The notes beneath the pieces are model-generated. The model was not told the DNA's origin and searched no databases. It saw only the letters and a program-made list of their open reading frames with translations. From the NCBI GenBank assembly GCA_964580655.1, contig CAZOMR010000040.1, forward strand, positions 1 through 17,124: a stretch of 17,124 nucleotides of DNA, given 5' to 3'. Source of the stretch: CAZOMR01 sp964580655 (GTDB lineage Bacteria; RBG-13-61-14; CAZOMR01). The translations under genes were made by a program, and so were the position numbers. Below, one piece after another: positions 1 through 6,684 of the stretch (its first letter is position 1; each line of letters opens with the position of its first letter).

Positions 1-1
1 T

Positions 2-1297
2 TTATGCCTTTCTAACCCGGCAAACGAGGTTGTCCACCGAGACAACTCTGACCTCTTCATCCTTCTTTATCTCATCCTCTGCTATTGCGTTCCAGTATTC
101 TCCGTTGACAAAGACCGAGCCCTTGTGTCCCTGGGCAAAGTCGCTCTGTGCCACTCCTATCATGCCGACCAGGCCTTCCTGTCCAGATGTAACCCGGGAA
201 CGGTGGGCATTCAGGATCAATGTTCCCACAATCAAAACAATAGCCACCACAAAGACCACGATGGGCAAAAGAACACTCCATGAAACCTGCACGCCTGTCA
301 CCTCCTTGGTCTGGAAAAGCATGAGCGCGCCTACCACCAGCGAGACCACTCCCGCGAGGCTCAGGAATCCATAGCTGGTAATGAATATCTCCATGATCAG
401 GAATGCGAATCCCAGAAATATCAGAAGCAGGCCTATGTAGTTGATAGGCATGGTCGGCGCGGTGAGCGCCACGAGGATGCATGATGCGCCTATTGCGGCG
501 GGGAATATCATTCCGGGTGCCTTGAACTCTATGGCTATACCGAGCGCGCCGATGAGCAGAAGTATCAGTATCACATTCGGATTATTGATGAAGTGCTGGA
601 GCAGTTGCGGAAGGCTCATGTTCAGCTTTATGGGGTGTGTCCCTTTGGTGTCCAGTGTCACCTTGCGGTCATTGAGCTTTACTTTTCTGCCATCGAGAAA
701 TTGCATCAGTTCCCTGATGTCGCCGGCCATTCCATCCACCACATTATTCTCCACAGCTTCGCTGGCCGTAATGGAAGAGCTTTCGCGCACCGCCTCTTCG
801 ACCCACTCCTCATTTCGCTCGCGCATCTGCGCGATAGAGCGGACCCATCCTGCGGTATCTTCTGTGGCCTTCTCCATCATCACATCTTCTTTGGGCACGG
901 GTTCATACTTGACCATGAAAGGCATCATCACCGGGTGCGCGGCCCCTATGTTTGTGCCGGGCGCCATGACCGCCACATGCGCTCCTATTGTTATCATCAT
1001 CCCGGCACTTGTGGCCGAGGCTCCTCGTGGAGAGACGAAAGCCACCATGGGCACATCAGCATCCAGCATTAACTGGACAATCTCCTTTGTCGCATCCAGC
1101 ATTCCCCCGGGGGTATCCAGTGTGACGACCAGGCATTGGGCTTCATCGGTCTCGGCCCGCTCAATAGCGGCCTTGACATAATCGGCCACAGCCGTGTCAA
1201 TGATCCCGTCAATATCAATCCGATATACTGTGCCCGCGTGAATTATGCCGGGTATGAGAAGCAAGCATATTATGAGTCCGAGCCGTATCCGATGCAT
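2..1297 (-). CDS. NfeD-family membrane-bound serine protease (ClpP class, long form)
   Basis: This 431-residue protein is the long form of NfeD, a membrane protease thought to act in membrane-protein quality control, often with stomatin-like partners. Residues 1-21 form a signal peptide. The ClpP-like domain (about 23-205) has TPGG at 62-65, a likely nucleophile Ser97 in the TSAGM segment, and a candidate general-base Lys143. This matches the Ser-Lys dyad known for archaeal 1510-N proteases. Five hydrophobic segments follow (about 241-258, 262-282, 286-305, 310-328, 340-362), then a C-terminal NfeD OB-fold (about 375-431). The ATG start has an AAGGA site 8 nt upstream, which overlaps the stop of the glycosylase gene 11 nt away. 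It is the last gene seen of a five-gene minus-strand run. No stomatin gene is visible, though one could lie beyond the window edge. The stop codon is inside the window, so the gene is complete. Confidence 0.93.
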   Translation of the reverse strand: MHRIRLGLIICLLLIPGIIHAGTVYRIDIDGIIDTAVADYVKAAIERAETDEAQCLVVTLDTPGGMLDATKEIVQLMLDADVPMVAFVSPRGASATSAGMMITIGAHVAVMAPGTNIGAAHPVMMPFMVKYEPVPKEDVMMEKATEDTAGWVRSIAQMRERNEEWVEEAVRESSSITASEAVENNVVDGMAGDIRELMQFLDGRKVKLNDRKVTLDTKGTHPIKLNMSLPQLLQHFINNPNVILILLLIGALGIAIEFKAPGMIFPAAIGASCILVALTAPTMPINYIGLLLIFLGFAFLIMEIFITSYGFLSLAGVVSLVVGALMLFQTKEVTGVQVSWSVLLPIVVFVVAIVLIVGTLILNAHRSRVTSGQEGLVGMIGVAQSDFAQGHKGSVFVNGEYWNAIAEDEIKKDEEVRVVSVDNLVCRVRKA

Positions 1298-1308
1298 GAT
1301 ATTATCCT

Positions 1309-2025
1309 TTATTCTTTCTCCATTAACTGGATGACCTTTTTTATGTCTTCCCAGACCAGTTTCTTCCCGCCCGGGTTTCTGAGCAAGTAACCCGGATGAA
1401 ATGTGGGCATCAGAGGAATTCCATCGTATTCGTAAAAATTTCCCCGCAGGCGTGAAATGGGGGTCTCGCTCTTAAGCAGAGTCTGGGCCGCGAATTTTCC
1501 CAGTGCCACGATCACTCGCGGCCTGATGGCCTGGAGCTGTTTTCTCAAGAAGGGCTCGCATATACTAATCTCCTCGGGCAGGGGGTCCCGGTTTCCAGGG
1601 GGCCTGCACTTGACGACATTGGATATATAAACATCCTTGCGCGAGAGCTTCATTCCCTTGACAATTATATCTGTCAGTATCCTTCCAGCCGCGCCCACAA
1701 AAGGCACCCCTGCCGCATCCTCTTCCTGCCCCGGAGCTTCCCCTATAAAAACCAGGTCCGCCTCAGGGTTGCCCTGGCCGAAGACCAGGTGAGTCCTGGT
1801 TTCAGAAAGCCGGCATCTCTTGCAGTCCCCGAGTTCATCCCTTATTTTCTGAAGTATCTTGTCCGTGCGCATCCTGGCCTCGTATAATTTTTCCTCGGAA
1901 TACCCCCTGATGCCCAGCCATTGATGAAAAGCCACCTGGCCTTTCACCGCGGCGATGACTTCCAGAATCTCATCGCCCGTCATGGCTTGAGCTGGCAAAA
2001 CCTTTTCAACCATGATCTTATTCAC
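1309..2025 (-). CDS. Family-4 uracil-DNA glycosylase (4Fe-4S)
   Basis: This enzyme removes uracil from DNA to start base-excision repair. Four cysteines (Cys68, Cys71, Cys140, Cys156) have the spacing expected for the iron-sulfur cluster of family 4 (UDGa type). The first active-site motif, GEAPGQEED, lies at 95-103 and the second, FHPGY with His210, at 209-213. An NVVKCRPPGNR segment (137-146) is also typical. The first 60 residues form an N-terminal extension that is common in bacterial members. The start is uncertain: a GTG at 2025 gives 238 residues and an ATG at 2013 gives 234, and neither has a strong Shine-Dalgarno site. The gene lies 35 nt after coaBC and 11 nt before the NfeD gene, so it is probably co-transcribed with them. 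Confidence 0.94.
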   Translation of the reverse strand: MNKIMVEKVLPAQAMTGDEILEVIAAVKGQVAFHQWLGIRGYSEEKLYEARMRTDKILQKIRDELGDCKRCRLSETRTHLVFGQGNPEADLVFIGEAPGQEEDAAGVPFVGAAGRILTDIIVKGMKLSRKDVYISNVVKCRPPGNRDPLPEEISICEPFLRKQLQAIRPRVIVALGKFAAQTLLKSETPISRLRGNFYEYDGIPLMPTFHPGYLLRNPGGKKLVWEDIKKVIQLMEKE

Positions 2026-2060
2026 TTATCTTTACCACAAATTTCCCGGCATAGCCAGCA

Positions 2061-3335
2061 TCAGGCGCTTGCCTTGCCTTTGCCTCGCTTCGGGGCTTTT
2101 TTGGATTTCATCCTGCCAATGCGATCAAATAGCTTTTCCGCAACCTCTATCTTGGTCATCTTCGGCAGTTCCTCTATATTCCATCCTTCACCTTTTTCAC
2201 CTTTTTCACCTTTTTCGCCTTTTTCGCCGTAACGATCAATGATCATTACAATGTTGGTGTCAAGATCAAAACCTGCTCCCGGGCGGGTAACATCATTGGC
2301 CACCATCAGGTCTAGATTCTTTCTTTGCATCTTCTCCTTTGCATGCTTGATAACCTCGGATGTCTCTGCCGCGAACCCGACGAGTATCCGCGACCCTTTT
2401 CGCTTGCCTATTTCCGCGATGATGTCAGGGTTCTGCTCCAGTTCGAGAACCAGCTTGCCCTGCTTCCTCTTAATCTTCTGCGATACTGTTTGCCTGGGCC
2501 TGTAGTCAGAAACAGCGCTCGCCTTGATGATGATGTCGGCTTTCTTTGACTCGGATAAACAGGCCTTATACATCTGGCTTGCGGAGCTTACCCGGATCAC
2601 CCGGATGCCTGGAGGTTCGGGAAGGCTTGTGGGGCCGGTTACAAGGGCCGCCTCCGCGCCGCGCCTTCGTGCGACGCGTGCGATGGCATATCCCATTTTT
2701 CCTGATGACCTGTTGGTAATATATCTGACAGGATCAATTGACTCATGCGTAGGCCCAGCGGTCACCATCACCCTTTTTCCTGCAAAATCCTTTGGCGACA
2801 GCGCTACCTCGATTTGCTCTATGATGTGCTCCAGCTCCGCCAGCCTGCCCTTCCCTTCTGCACCGGATGCCAGCAGTCCGGCGCCCGGTTCGACAACATA
2901 AACGCCCCGCTTCTTTAGCTGGTTCAAGTTATTCTGCACAGCCGGGCTTTTATACATATTGACATTCATTGCAGGACAAACTATGACCGGCGCGGTGACC
3001 GCCATCACCAGGGTGGACAGCATATCGTCTGCAATTCCTGCGGCCATCTTGCCCATGATATTGGCCGTGGCCGGTGCTATCACGAGGCTATCAGCCCATT
3101 CTGCAAGTGTGATGTGTCCGATTTGAGAATTCTCCCAGAGGTTGAACATGTCCGTAGCCACAGGCTCTTCGGACAGTGTCTGAAATGTCAGTGGTGTCAC
3201 GAACTCCTGCGCATGGGCTGTCATCACCACCCTGACCCTGGCATTCTCCCGGATAAGAAGCCTCAATAGTTCCACTGATTTGTAAGCGGCAATTCCTCCG
3301 GTCACAGCCAGGACTATCTGCTTTCCTCTCAGCAT
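2061..3335 (-). CDS. coaBC: Bifunctional phosphopantothenoylcysteine decarboxylase / phosphopantothenate-cysteine ligase
   Basis: CoaBC joins cysteine to 4'-phosphopantothenate and decarboxylates the product, two consecutive steps of coenzyme A synthesis in the cytoplasm. The flavoprotein (CoaC) half covers about 1-180, with GGIAAYKS (13-20), His74 in the GHI segment, the ATANIMGKM stretch (89-97) and PAMN (121-124). The ligase (CoaB) half runs from about 185, with TAGPTHE (192-198), NRSSGKMG (208-215) and SDYRP (276-280). Two features stand out. The LACG motif that holds the active cysteine in Escherichia coli CoaC reads LASG here (Ser157). Also, a (GEK)4 repeat sits in a loop of the ligase half at 370-381. 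The C-terminus is Lys-rich. The ATG has AAGGAG 5 nt upstream, which overlaps the stop of the preceding hydrolase gene. Length (424 aa) is close to normal for the family. Confidence 0.96.
   Translation of the reverse strand: MLRGKQIVLAVTGGIAAYKSVELLRLLIRENARVRVVMTAHAQEFVTPLTFQTLSEEPVATDMFNLWENSQIGHITLAEWADSLVIAPATANIMGKMAAGIADDMLSTLVMAVTAPVIVCPAMNVNMYKSPAVQNNLNQLKKRGVYVVEPGAGLLASGAEGKGRLAELEHIIEQIEVALSPKDFAGKRVMVTAGPTHESIDPVRYITNRSSGKMGYAIARVARRRGAEAALVTGPTSLPEPPGIRVIRVSSASQMYKACLSESKKADIIIKASAVSDYRPRQTVSQKIKRKQGKLVLELEQNPDIIAEIGKRKGSRILVGFAAETSEVIKHAKEKMQRKNLDLMVANDVTRPGAGFDLDTNIVMIIDRYGEKGEKGEKGEKGEGWNIEELPKMTKIEVAEKLFDRIGRMKSKKAPKRGKGKASA
2187..2228. repeat. 9-bp tandem repeat inside coaBC
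   Basis: There are about 4.7 copies of a 9-base unit (TTCACCTTT on the plus strand). The first three are identical, and the fourth and the partial fifth have G in place of A. On the coding strand they encode repeating Gly-Glu-Lys at residues 370-381 of CoaBC. Because the unit is three codons long, gain or loss of copies keeps the reading frame. Confidence 0.9.
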
Positions 3336-3344
3336 GTCTACTCC

Positions 3345-4004
3345 TTAAATAAAAGGCGAGGAATCCTGTAAAAACGGGTTATGCTTTTTTTCCCTTCCTA
3401 TCAAGGTAGGGGGGCCGTGTCCTGGATAGACCTCGCAGTCATCTCCCAGTGGCAAAAGCTTGGTTTTGATGCTGTTAATGAGGACCTCGTAGCTTGCACC
3501 CGGGAAGTCTGTCCTTCCAATGGAAAACTGGAACAGGGTATCCCCCACGAGTACCATTTTTTTGCCCTTGACCTTCAGGGAGATGCCTCCGGGGGAATGG
3601 CCTGGTGTGTGCAAGACCTCGAGTTCCACGGTGCCCACTTTTACGAGATCGCCTTCCTCCAGGGTGCCTTCAGCAGGTGGAGAGGGATCACTCTTTATCC
3701 CGAAGCCTTTTGCCATATCGGACATGGCGGAAAGCATTCCCTTTTCCTTGGGGTGAATAAAGATCGGAGCCCCGGTAGCGCGGTGAAGCCCGGCATTCCC
3801 CCCGATATGGTCAAAGTGCGAATGAGTATTGATGATCTTTTTCAGGGTAAGATTATCTTCGCCAAGGAGAAACAGTATTCTTTCCACATCGCCTCCGGGG
3901 TCCACCACGACTGCTTCTTTTGTGTTCTCATCCGCGATGATGTAGCAGTTTGTAAGAAGCGGCCCGGCCTCAAGGTATTTAAAAATCATGTCATCATTAT
4001 CCAT
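3345..4004 (-). CDS. Metallo-beta-lactamase-fold hydrolase, glyoxalase-II-like
   Basis: This is a cytoplasmic 219-residue hydrolase of the metallo-beta-lactamase superfamily. The zinc ligands are visible: HSHFDH at 61-66, His136 in TPGHSPGG, Asp155 in VGDTLF and His196 in YPGHG. The FSIGRTDFPGASYE segment (160-173) and the short length resemble the YcbL-like group of small glyoxalase II proteins, so a thioester such as S-lactoylglutathione or a related thiol ester is a likely substrate. The C-terminal glutathione-binding domain of classical glyoxalase II is absent. The ATG shares one base with the kinase stop codon (TAATG), which suggests translational coupling. A second Met at residue 6 is a possible alternative start. 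The fold is certain; the substrate is not. Confidence 0.9.
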   Translation of the reverse strand: MDNDDMIFKYLEAGPLLTNCYIIADENTKEAVVVDPGGDVERILFLLGEDNLTLKKIINTHSHFDHIGGNAGLHRATGAPIFIHPKEKGMLSAMSDMAKGFGIKSDPSPPAEGTLEEGDLVKVGTVELEVLHTPGHSPGGISLKVKGKKMVLVGDTLFQFSIGRTDFPGASYEVLINSIKTKLLPLGDDCEVYPGHGPPTLIGREKKHNPFLQDSSPFI

Positions 4005-6490
4005 TATTCAATGGCCTTGATCTCCAGATATATCTCCCGTGCGTTCTGATACCTCTGCTCCGGGTCCTTTGCCAGGCATTTCAAGAGTATCTTGTTCAGC
4101 CCTTCGGGTATCTCCGGGTTCATGTCCCTGGGTGCTTTTGGATGTGCATGGATTTGCTGGTATCCTATGTCTCCTTCACGGAAAGGCAGTGTGCCGGTAA
4201 AAATCTCATACATGCTTACGCCCATGGAATATATGTCGGTGCGATGATCCAGTGGTTTTCCCAGGGTCTGTTCCGGGGACATGTAATATGGTGTTCCGCT
4301 TACCATGGTTCGTCCTGAGCGCGCGTCTTCCAGGGCCTTGGCCAGGCCAAAGTCCATCACCTTTATGGCCTGATTCTTCGTCCACATGATGTTTCCGGTC
4401 TTGATGTCCCGATGCACCACCTTTCTGCTATGAGCATAGTCTATTGCCTGGCAGAGCTGTGAAAAAATCTGAACTCCTATCTTGAGCGGCACCCTGCGGC
4501 TTTTCTGTATGAGGTCCTTGAGGTTTTCTCCTTCAACATATTCCATGATGATGAAATAGTTTCCCCTGTCCTCGCCTGCGTCATATATGGCCACGATATA
4601 TGGATGGCTGAGCTGTGCCAGGGACTTGGCCTCCCGGATGAAGTTGGTCACGAACTGCGGGTTGCGCTTGAGGTCTTCCGGCAACACCTTGTAAGCGACC
4701 ACTCTTCCCAGATTCAGGTCTTTGGCCAGATACACCACGCCCATTCCGCCTCGGCCTATCTCCTTCACTATCTCATACCTGCGCTGTGTCGGTGTTCCGA
4801 CCATGCCGGAAGGCTGAGCGCCGACCATTGTTGCATTGTGGGCAGAGGCACCGCCTGTTGATAGCTGGACAGGTGAAGGAGTTGATAAACGTTTGCGCAG
4901 GTCAGCCTCGCGAATAGCCACATCCTGGTAGTGTAGATTGATGGATAGCATCCGGCTGTAAACTGTGAGTGCGAAGTTCAGCTCGCCACATCTCTCATAC
5001 GCTATGGCCAGCTTGTAATATAGATCAAGGTTCTCAGGATTGATGGGCTTTTTGGAAGCAAGTGCGCGAAGTTTTTCCAGGGCCAGGCTATATTTTCCGG
5101 TCTCAATAAATATTTCTCCGAGCCTCAAGCATGCCTCGTCGAATTTGGAGTCCTCGGTAGAGACACGCTGGAGGGAGGCTATGGCCTTGTCAAGGAGGTT
5201 TCGCTTCTTGTAAAGTATTCCTGCCTGAAAGTGGTTTCCGAGCTTATCATGGAGTTCGGTCAGCTTGGCCTCGTCTCCCGCCTCTTCATAAAATCTGAGT
5301 GCGGCTTGATAATCCCCCACAGATTCCATGACTCCTGCCGCGCGATCGGCACGGCCAGCATTGTAAAACATTTCAGCCGCTGTTTTTGAATCCCCTCCTT
5401 TTTGATAAAGCTCTCCGGCCCTCTCCATGTCGCCCTTGCCCGCGTAATAGTCTGCGGCCTGGAGGTAGTCCCCTGCCTCCTCAAAATACCGCACGGCCTC
5501 CATGGCCTGGCCTTTGGCCTGATAGTACTGCGCCTTGATCTCCGCGGCCTTTGTTTTGTTCCCGCTGGCCTCGTAGATTTCAGCGGCGCGTAGCTGATCG
5601 CCTGCATCGAGAAAACACTCAGCGGCCTCATCGGCCTTGCCCATCTCAAGCAGAATTTCTCCCGCGTATTTCTTCAGCCCGGCAGAGAGCAGAATCCGGG
5701 AGCATTCCTCCAGTGATCCTGCCTGCTTGTAAAAGTAGGCGGCCTTTTTAGCCAGGTCCTGAATTGCATTTTTCTTTTCGTCGTTTATCTGATCAGCGTA
5801 GGTCTGTTTCATTTCCTTGTAATATGCCGCATACATCTCGGCCGCAGGGATGTTGTCCCTGGTCTGCCCGAAACATCTCGCGGCCTCTCTGAATGATTTA
5901 TGCTTTCGATAAAGCTCGCCAGCCAGGTCATACTCATGTGCCTTCTCGTGCATTTCCGCGGCTGTGAGTTCCTTGCCGGCCTTTCGGAAGTATTTAGCCG
6001 CTTCCGAGAAATTCTTTACGCTGGCATAGGCTCTGGCCGCGCTCTCGAAGAGATTGTGTTCAAGATAGATTTCAACCGCTCGATCGAGATTCTTCAGCCG
6101 CTCGAGATAAACCTGCGCGGCGCGGGCAGGACTTTTCCCTATCATATACATCTTGATCGCCTGATCGTACCGCTCACTCATCTCGAAAAGTTCGCCTGCC
6201 CTGATGTAATTCTTGCGCCTCTTCTCCCGCTTGGCCTCACGACGAATGTCCCGGCCATCCTTCAGCCTGGATCTTTGCAACGCACGCCTTGCCTTTCTCC
6301 TTCGGCGCCATGTAAAAAGAACGACGAACATCACCACGATGAAGATTACGAGTCCGAGCACTATCCAGTTGTGATACGGTAGCCAGCCCAGGTAAACCCC
6401 GGTATAGATTTTGACCTGGGCAAGAAGCGAATCCAGAAAGGCAACAGCTTTATATAACAGGCTCTTCAGGATTTCCTTTATCTGATCCAT
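4004..6490 (-). CDS. Membrane-anchored helical-repeat Ser/Thr protein kinase (Hanks type)
   Basis: This 828-residue kinase has its catalytic domain at the C-terminus. One membrane helix lies at about 42-60, followed by a strongly basic stretch (WRRRRKARR, 61-69) that predicts a cytoplasmic C-terminal part. Residues 93-443 form a helical solenoid of units mostly 13 residues long, with a GDxxxAAExYxxA-like consensus. More ordinary TPR-like helices follow to about 530, then a Ser/Thr/Pro/Gly-rich linker (535-570). The kinase domain (about 572-825) has the glycine loop GRGGMGVV (579-586), Lys601, Glu620, the HRDIKTGN catalytic loop (693-700), DFG (713-715) and SPE (738-740), so it should be active. 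Thr728, Ser731 and Thr733 are candidate activation-loop phosphosites. No convincing Shine-Dalgarno site precedes the ATG. It is the first gene of the minus-strand run. Targets and ligand are unknown. Confidence 0.93.
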   Translation of the reverse strand: MDQIKEILKSLLYKAVAFLDSLLAQVKIYTGVYLGWLPYHNWIVLGLVIFIVVMFVVLFTWRRRRKARRALQRSRLKDGRDIRREAKREKRRKNYIRAGELFEMSERYDQAIKMYMIGKSPARAAQVYLERLKNLDRAVEIYLEHNLFESAARAYASVKNFSEAAKYFRKAGKELTAAEMHEKAHEYDLAGELYRKHKSFREAARCFGQTRDNIPAAEMYAAYYKEMKQTYADQINDEKKNAIQDLAKKAAYFYKQAGSLEECSRILLSAGLKKYAGEILLEMGKADEAAECFLDAGDQLRAAEIYEASGNKTKAAEIKAQYYQAKGQAMEAVRYFEEAGDYLQAADYYAGKGDMERAGELYQKGGDSKTAAEMFYNAGRADRAAGVMESVGDYQAALRFYEEAGDEAKLTELHDKLGNHFQAGILYKKRNLLDKAIASLQRVSTEDSKFDEACLRLGEIFIETGKYSLALEKLRALASKKPINPENLDLYYKLAIAYERCGELNFALTVYSRMLSINLHYQDVAIREADLRKRLSTPSPVQLSTGGASAHNATMVGAQPSGMVGTPTQRRYEIVKEIGRGGMGVVYLAKDLNLGRVVAYKVLPEDLKRNPQFVTNFIREAKSLAQLSHPYIVAIYDAGEDRGNYFIIMEYVEGENLKDLIQKSRRVPLKIGVQIFSQLCQAIDYAHSRKVVHRDIKTGNIMWTKNQAIKVMDFGLAKALEDARSGRTMVSGTPYYMSPEQTLGKPLDHRTDIYSMGVSMYEIFTGTLPFREGDIGYQQIHAHPKAPRDMNPEIPEGLNKILLKCLAKDPEQRYQNAREIYLEIKAIE

Positions 6491-6502
6491 GCTTTTACAT
6501 AA

Positions 6503-6531
6503 AACTTAGTATATTCGCTCATTTTTGTCAA
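6503..6531 (-). promoter_or_regulatory. Candidate promoter of the kinase-to-NfeD operon
   Basis: On the minus strand a perfect TTGACA -35 box (6531-6526) is followed after 17 bp by TAAGTT (6508-6503), a poor -10 box. A better-looking TATACT (6513-6508) sits only 12 bp from the -35 box, too close for a standard sigma70 promoter. The position, just upstream of the first gene of the run, supports a promoter here. The exact -10 box is uncertain. Confidence 0.35.
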
Positions 6532-6647
6532 TTTATCTGCGGGCCTGGTGCCGAAAATTTACACTGCATATCCTCCAGATGCGGAGCAGACGGGAAGTTT
6601 TCCAGACTTGCAGGGATCGCAAAGCAAGAAATTTTTTTAATAAATCC

Positions 6648-6679
6648 GGCTGGCGGTCAGCCTATTGATTGATAATAGG
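6648..6679 (-). terminator. Two small hairpins after the GH36-like gene, possible terminator
   Basis: Read on the minus strand just past the GH36-like stop codon, there is a perfect 6-bp stem (6661-6666 with 6674-6679, 7-nt loop). It overlaps a second 5-bp stem (6648-6652 with 6658-6662, 5-nt loop). An A/T-rich stretch (6631-6645) lies downstream, but its first T-run is broken, so a classical intrinsic terminator is not clear. The remainder of the 194-bp gap (6491-6684) has no ORF or RNA gene that I can support, apart from the candidate kinase promoter. Confidence 0.35.
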
Positions 6680-6684
6680 GTTCT

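Noticed and set aside
441..1181. 246-codon open frame opposite the NfeD gene
   Set aside because: The minus-strand protein has the protease dyad, five membrane segments and the OB-fold; the plus frame is a shadow.
2187..2228. Short repeat array as a possible CRISPR
   Set aside because: Units are 9 bp, contiguous and without spacers, and lie inside a coding sequence in frame.
3381..4049. 222-codon open frame on the plus strand opposite the hydrolase gene
   Set aside because: The minus-strand frame has a complete set of metallo-beta-lactamase motifs, while the plus-strand frame shows no recognisable domain.
4004..6490. Kinase as a degenerate pseudokinase
   Set aside because: The glycine loop, Lys601, Glu620, HRD, Asn700 and DFG are all intact.
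6508..6513. TATACT as -10 box of the kinase promoter
   Set aside because: It lies only 12 bp from the TTGACA box, too short a spacer for a standard sigma70 promoter.
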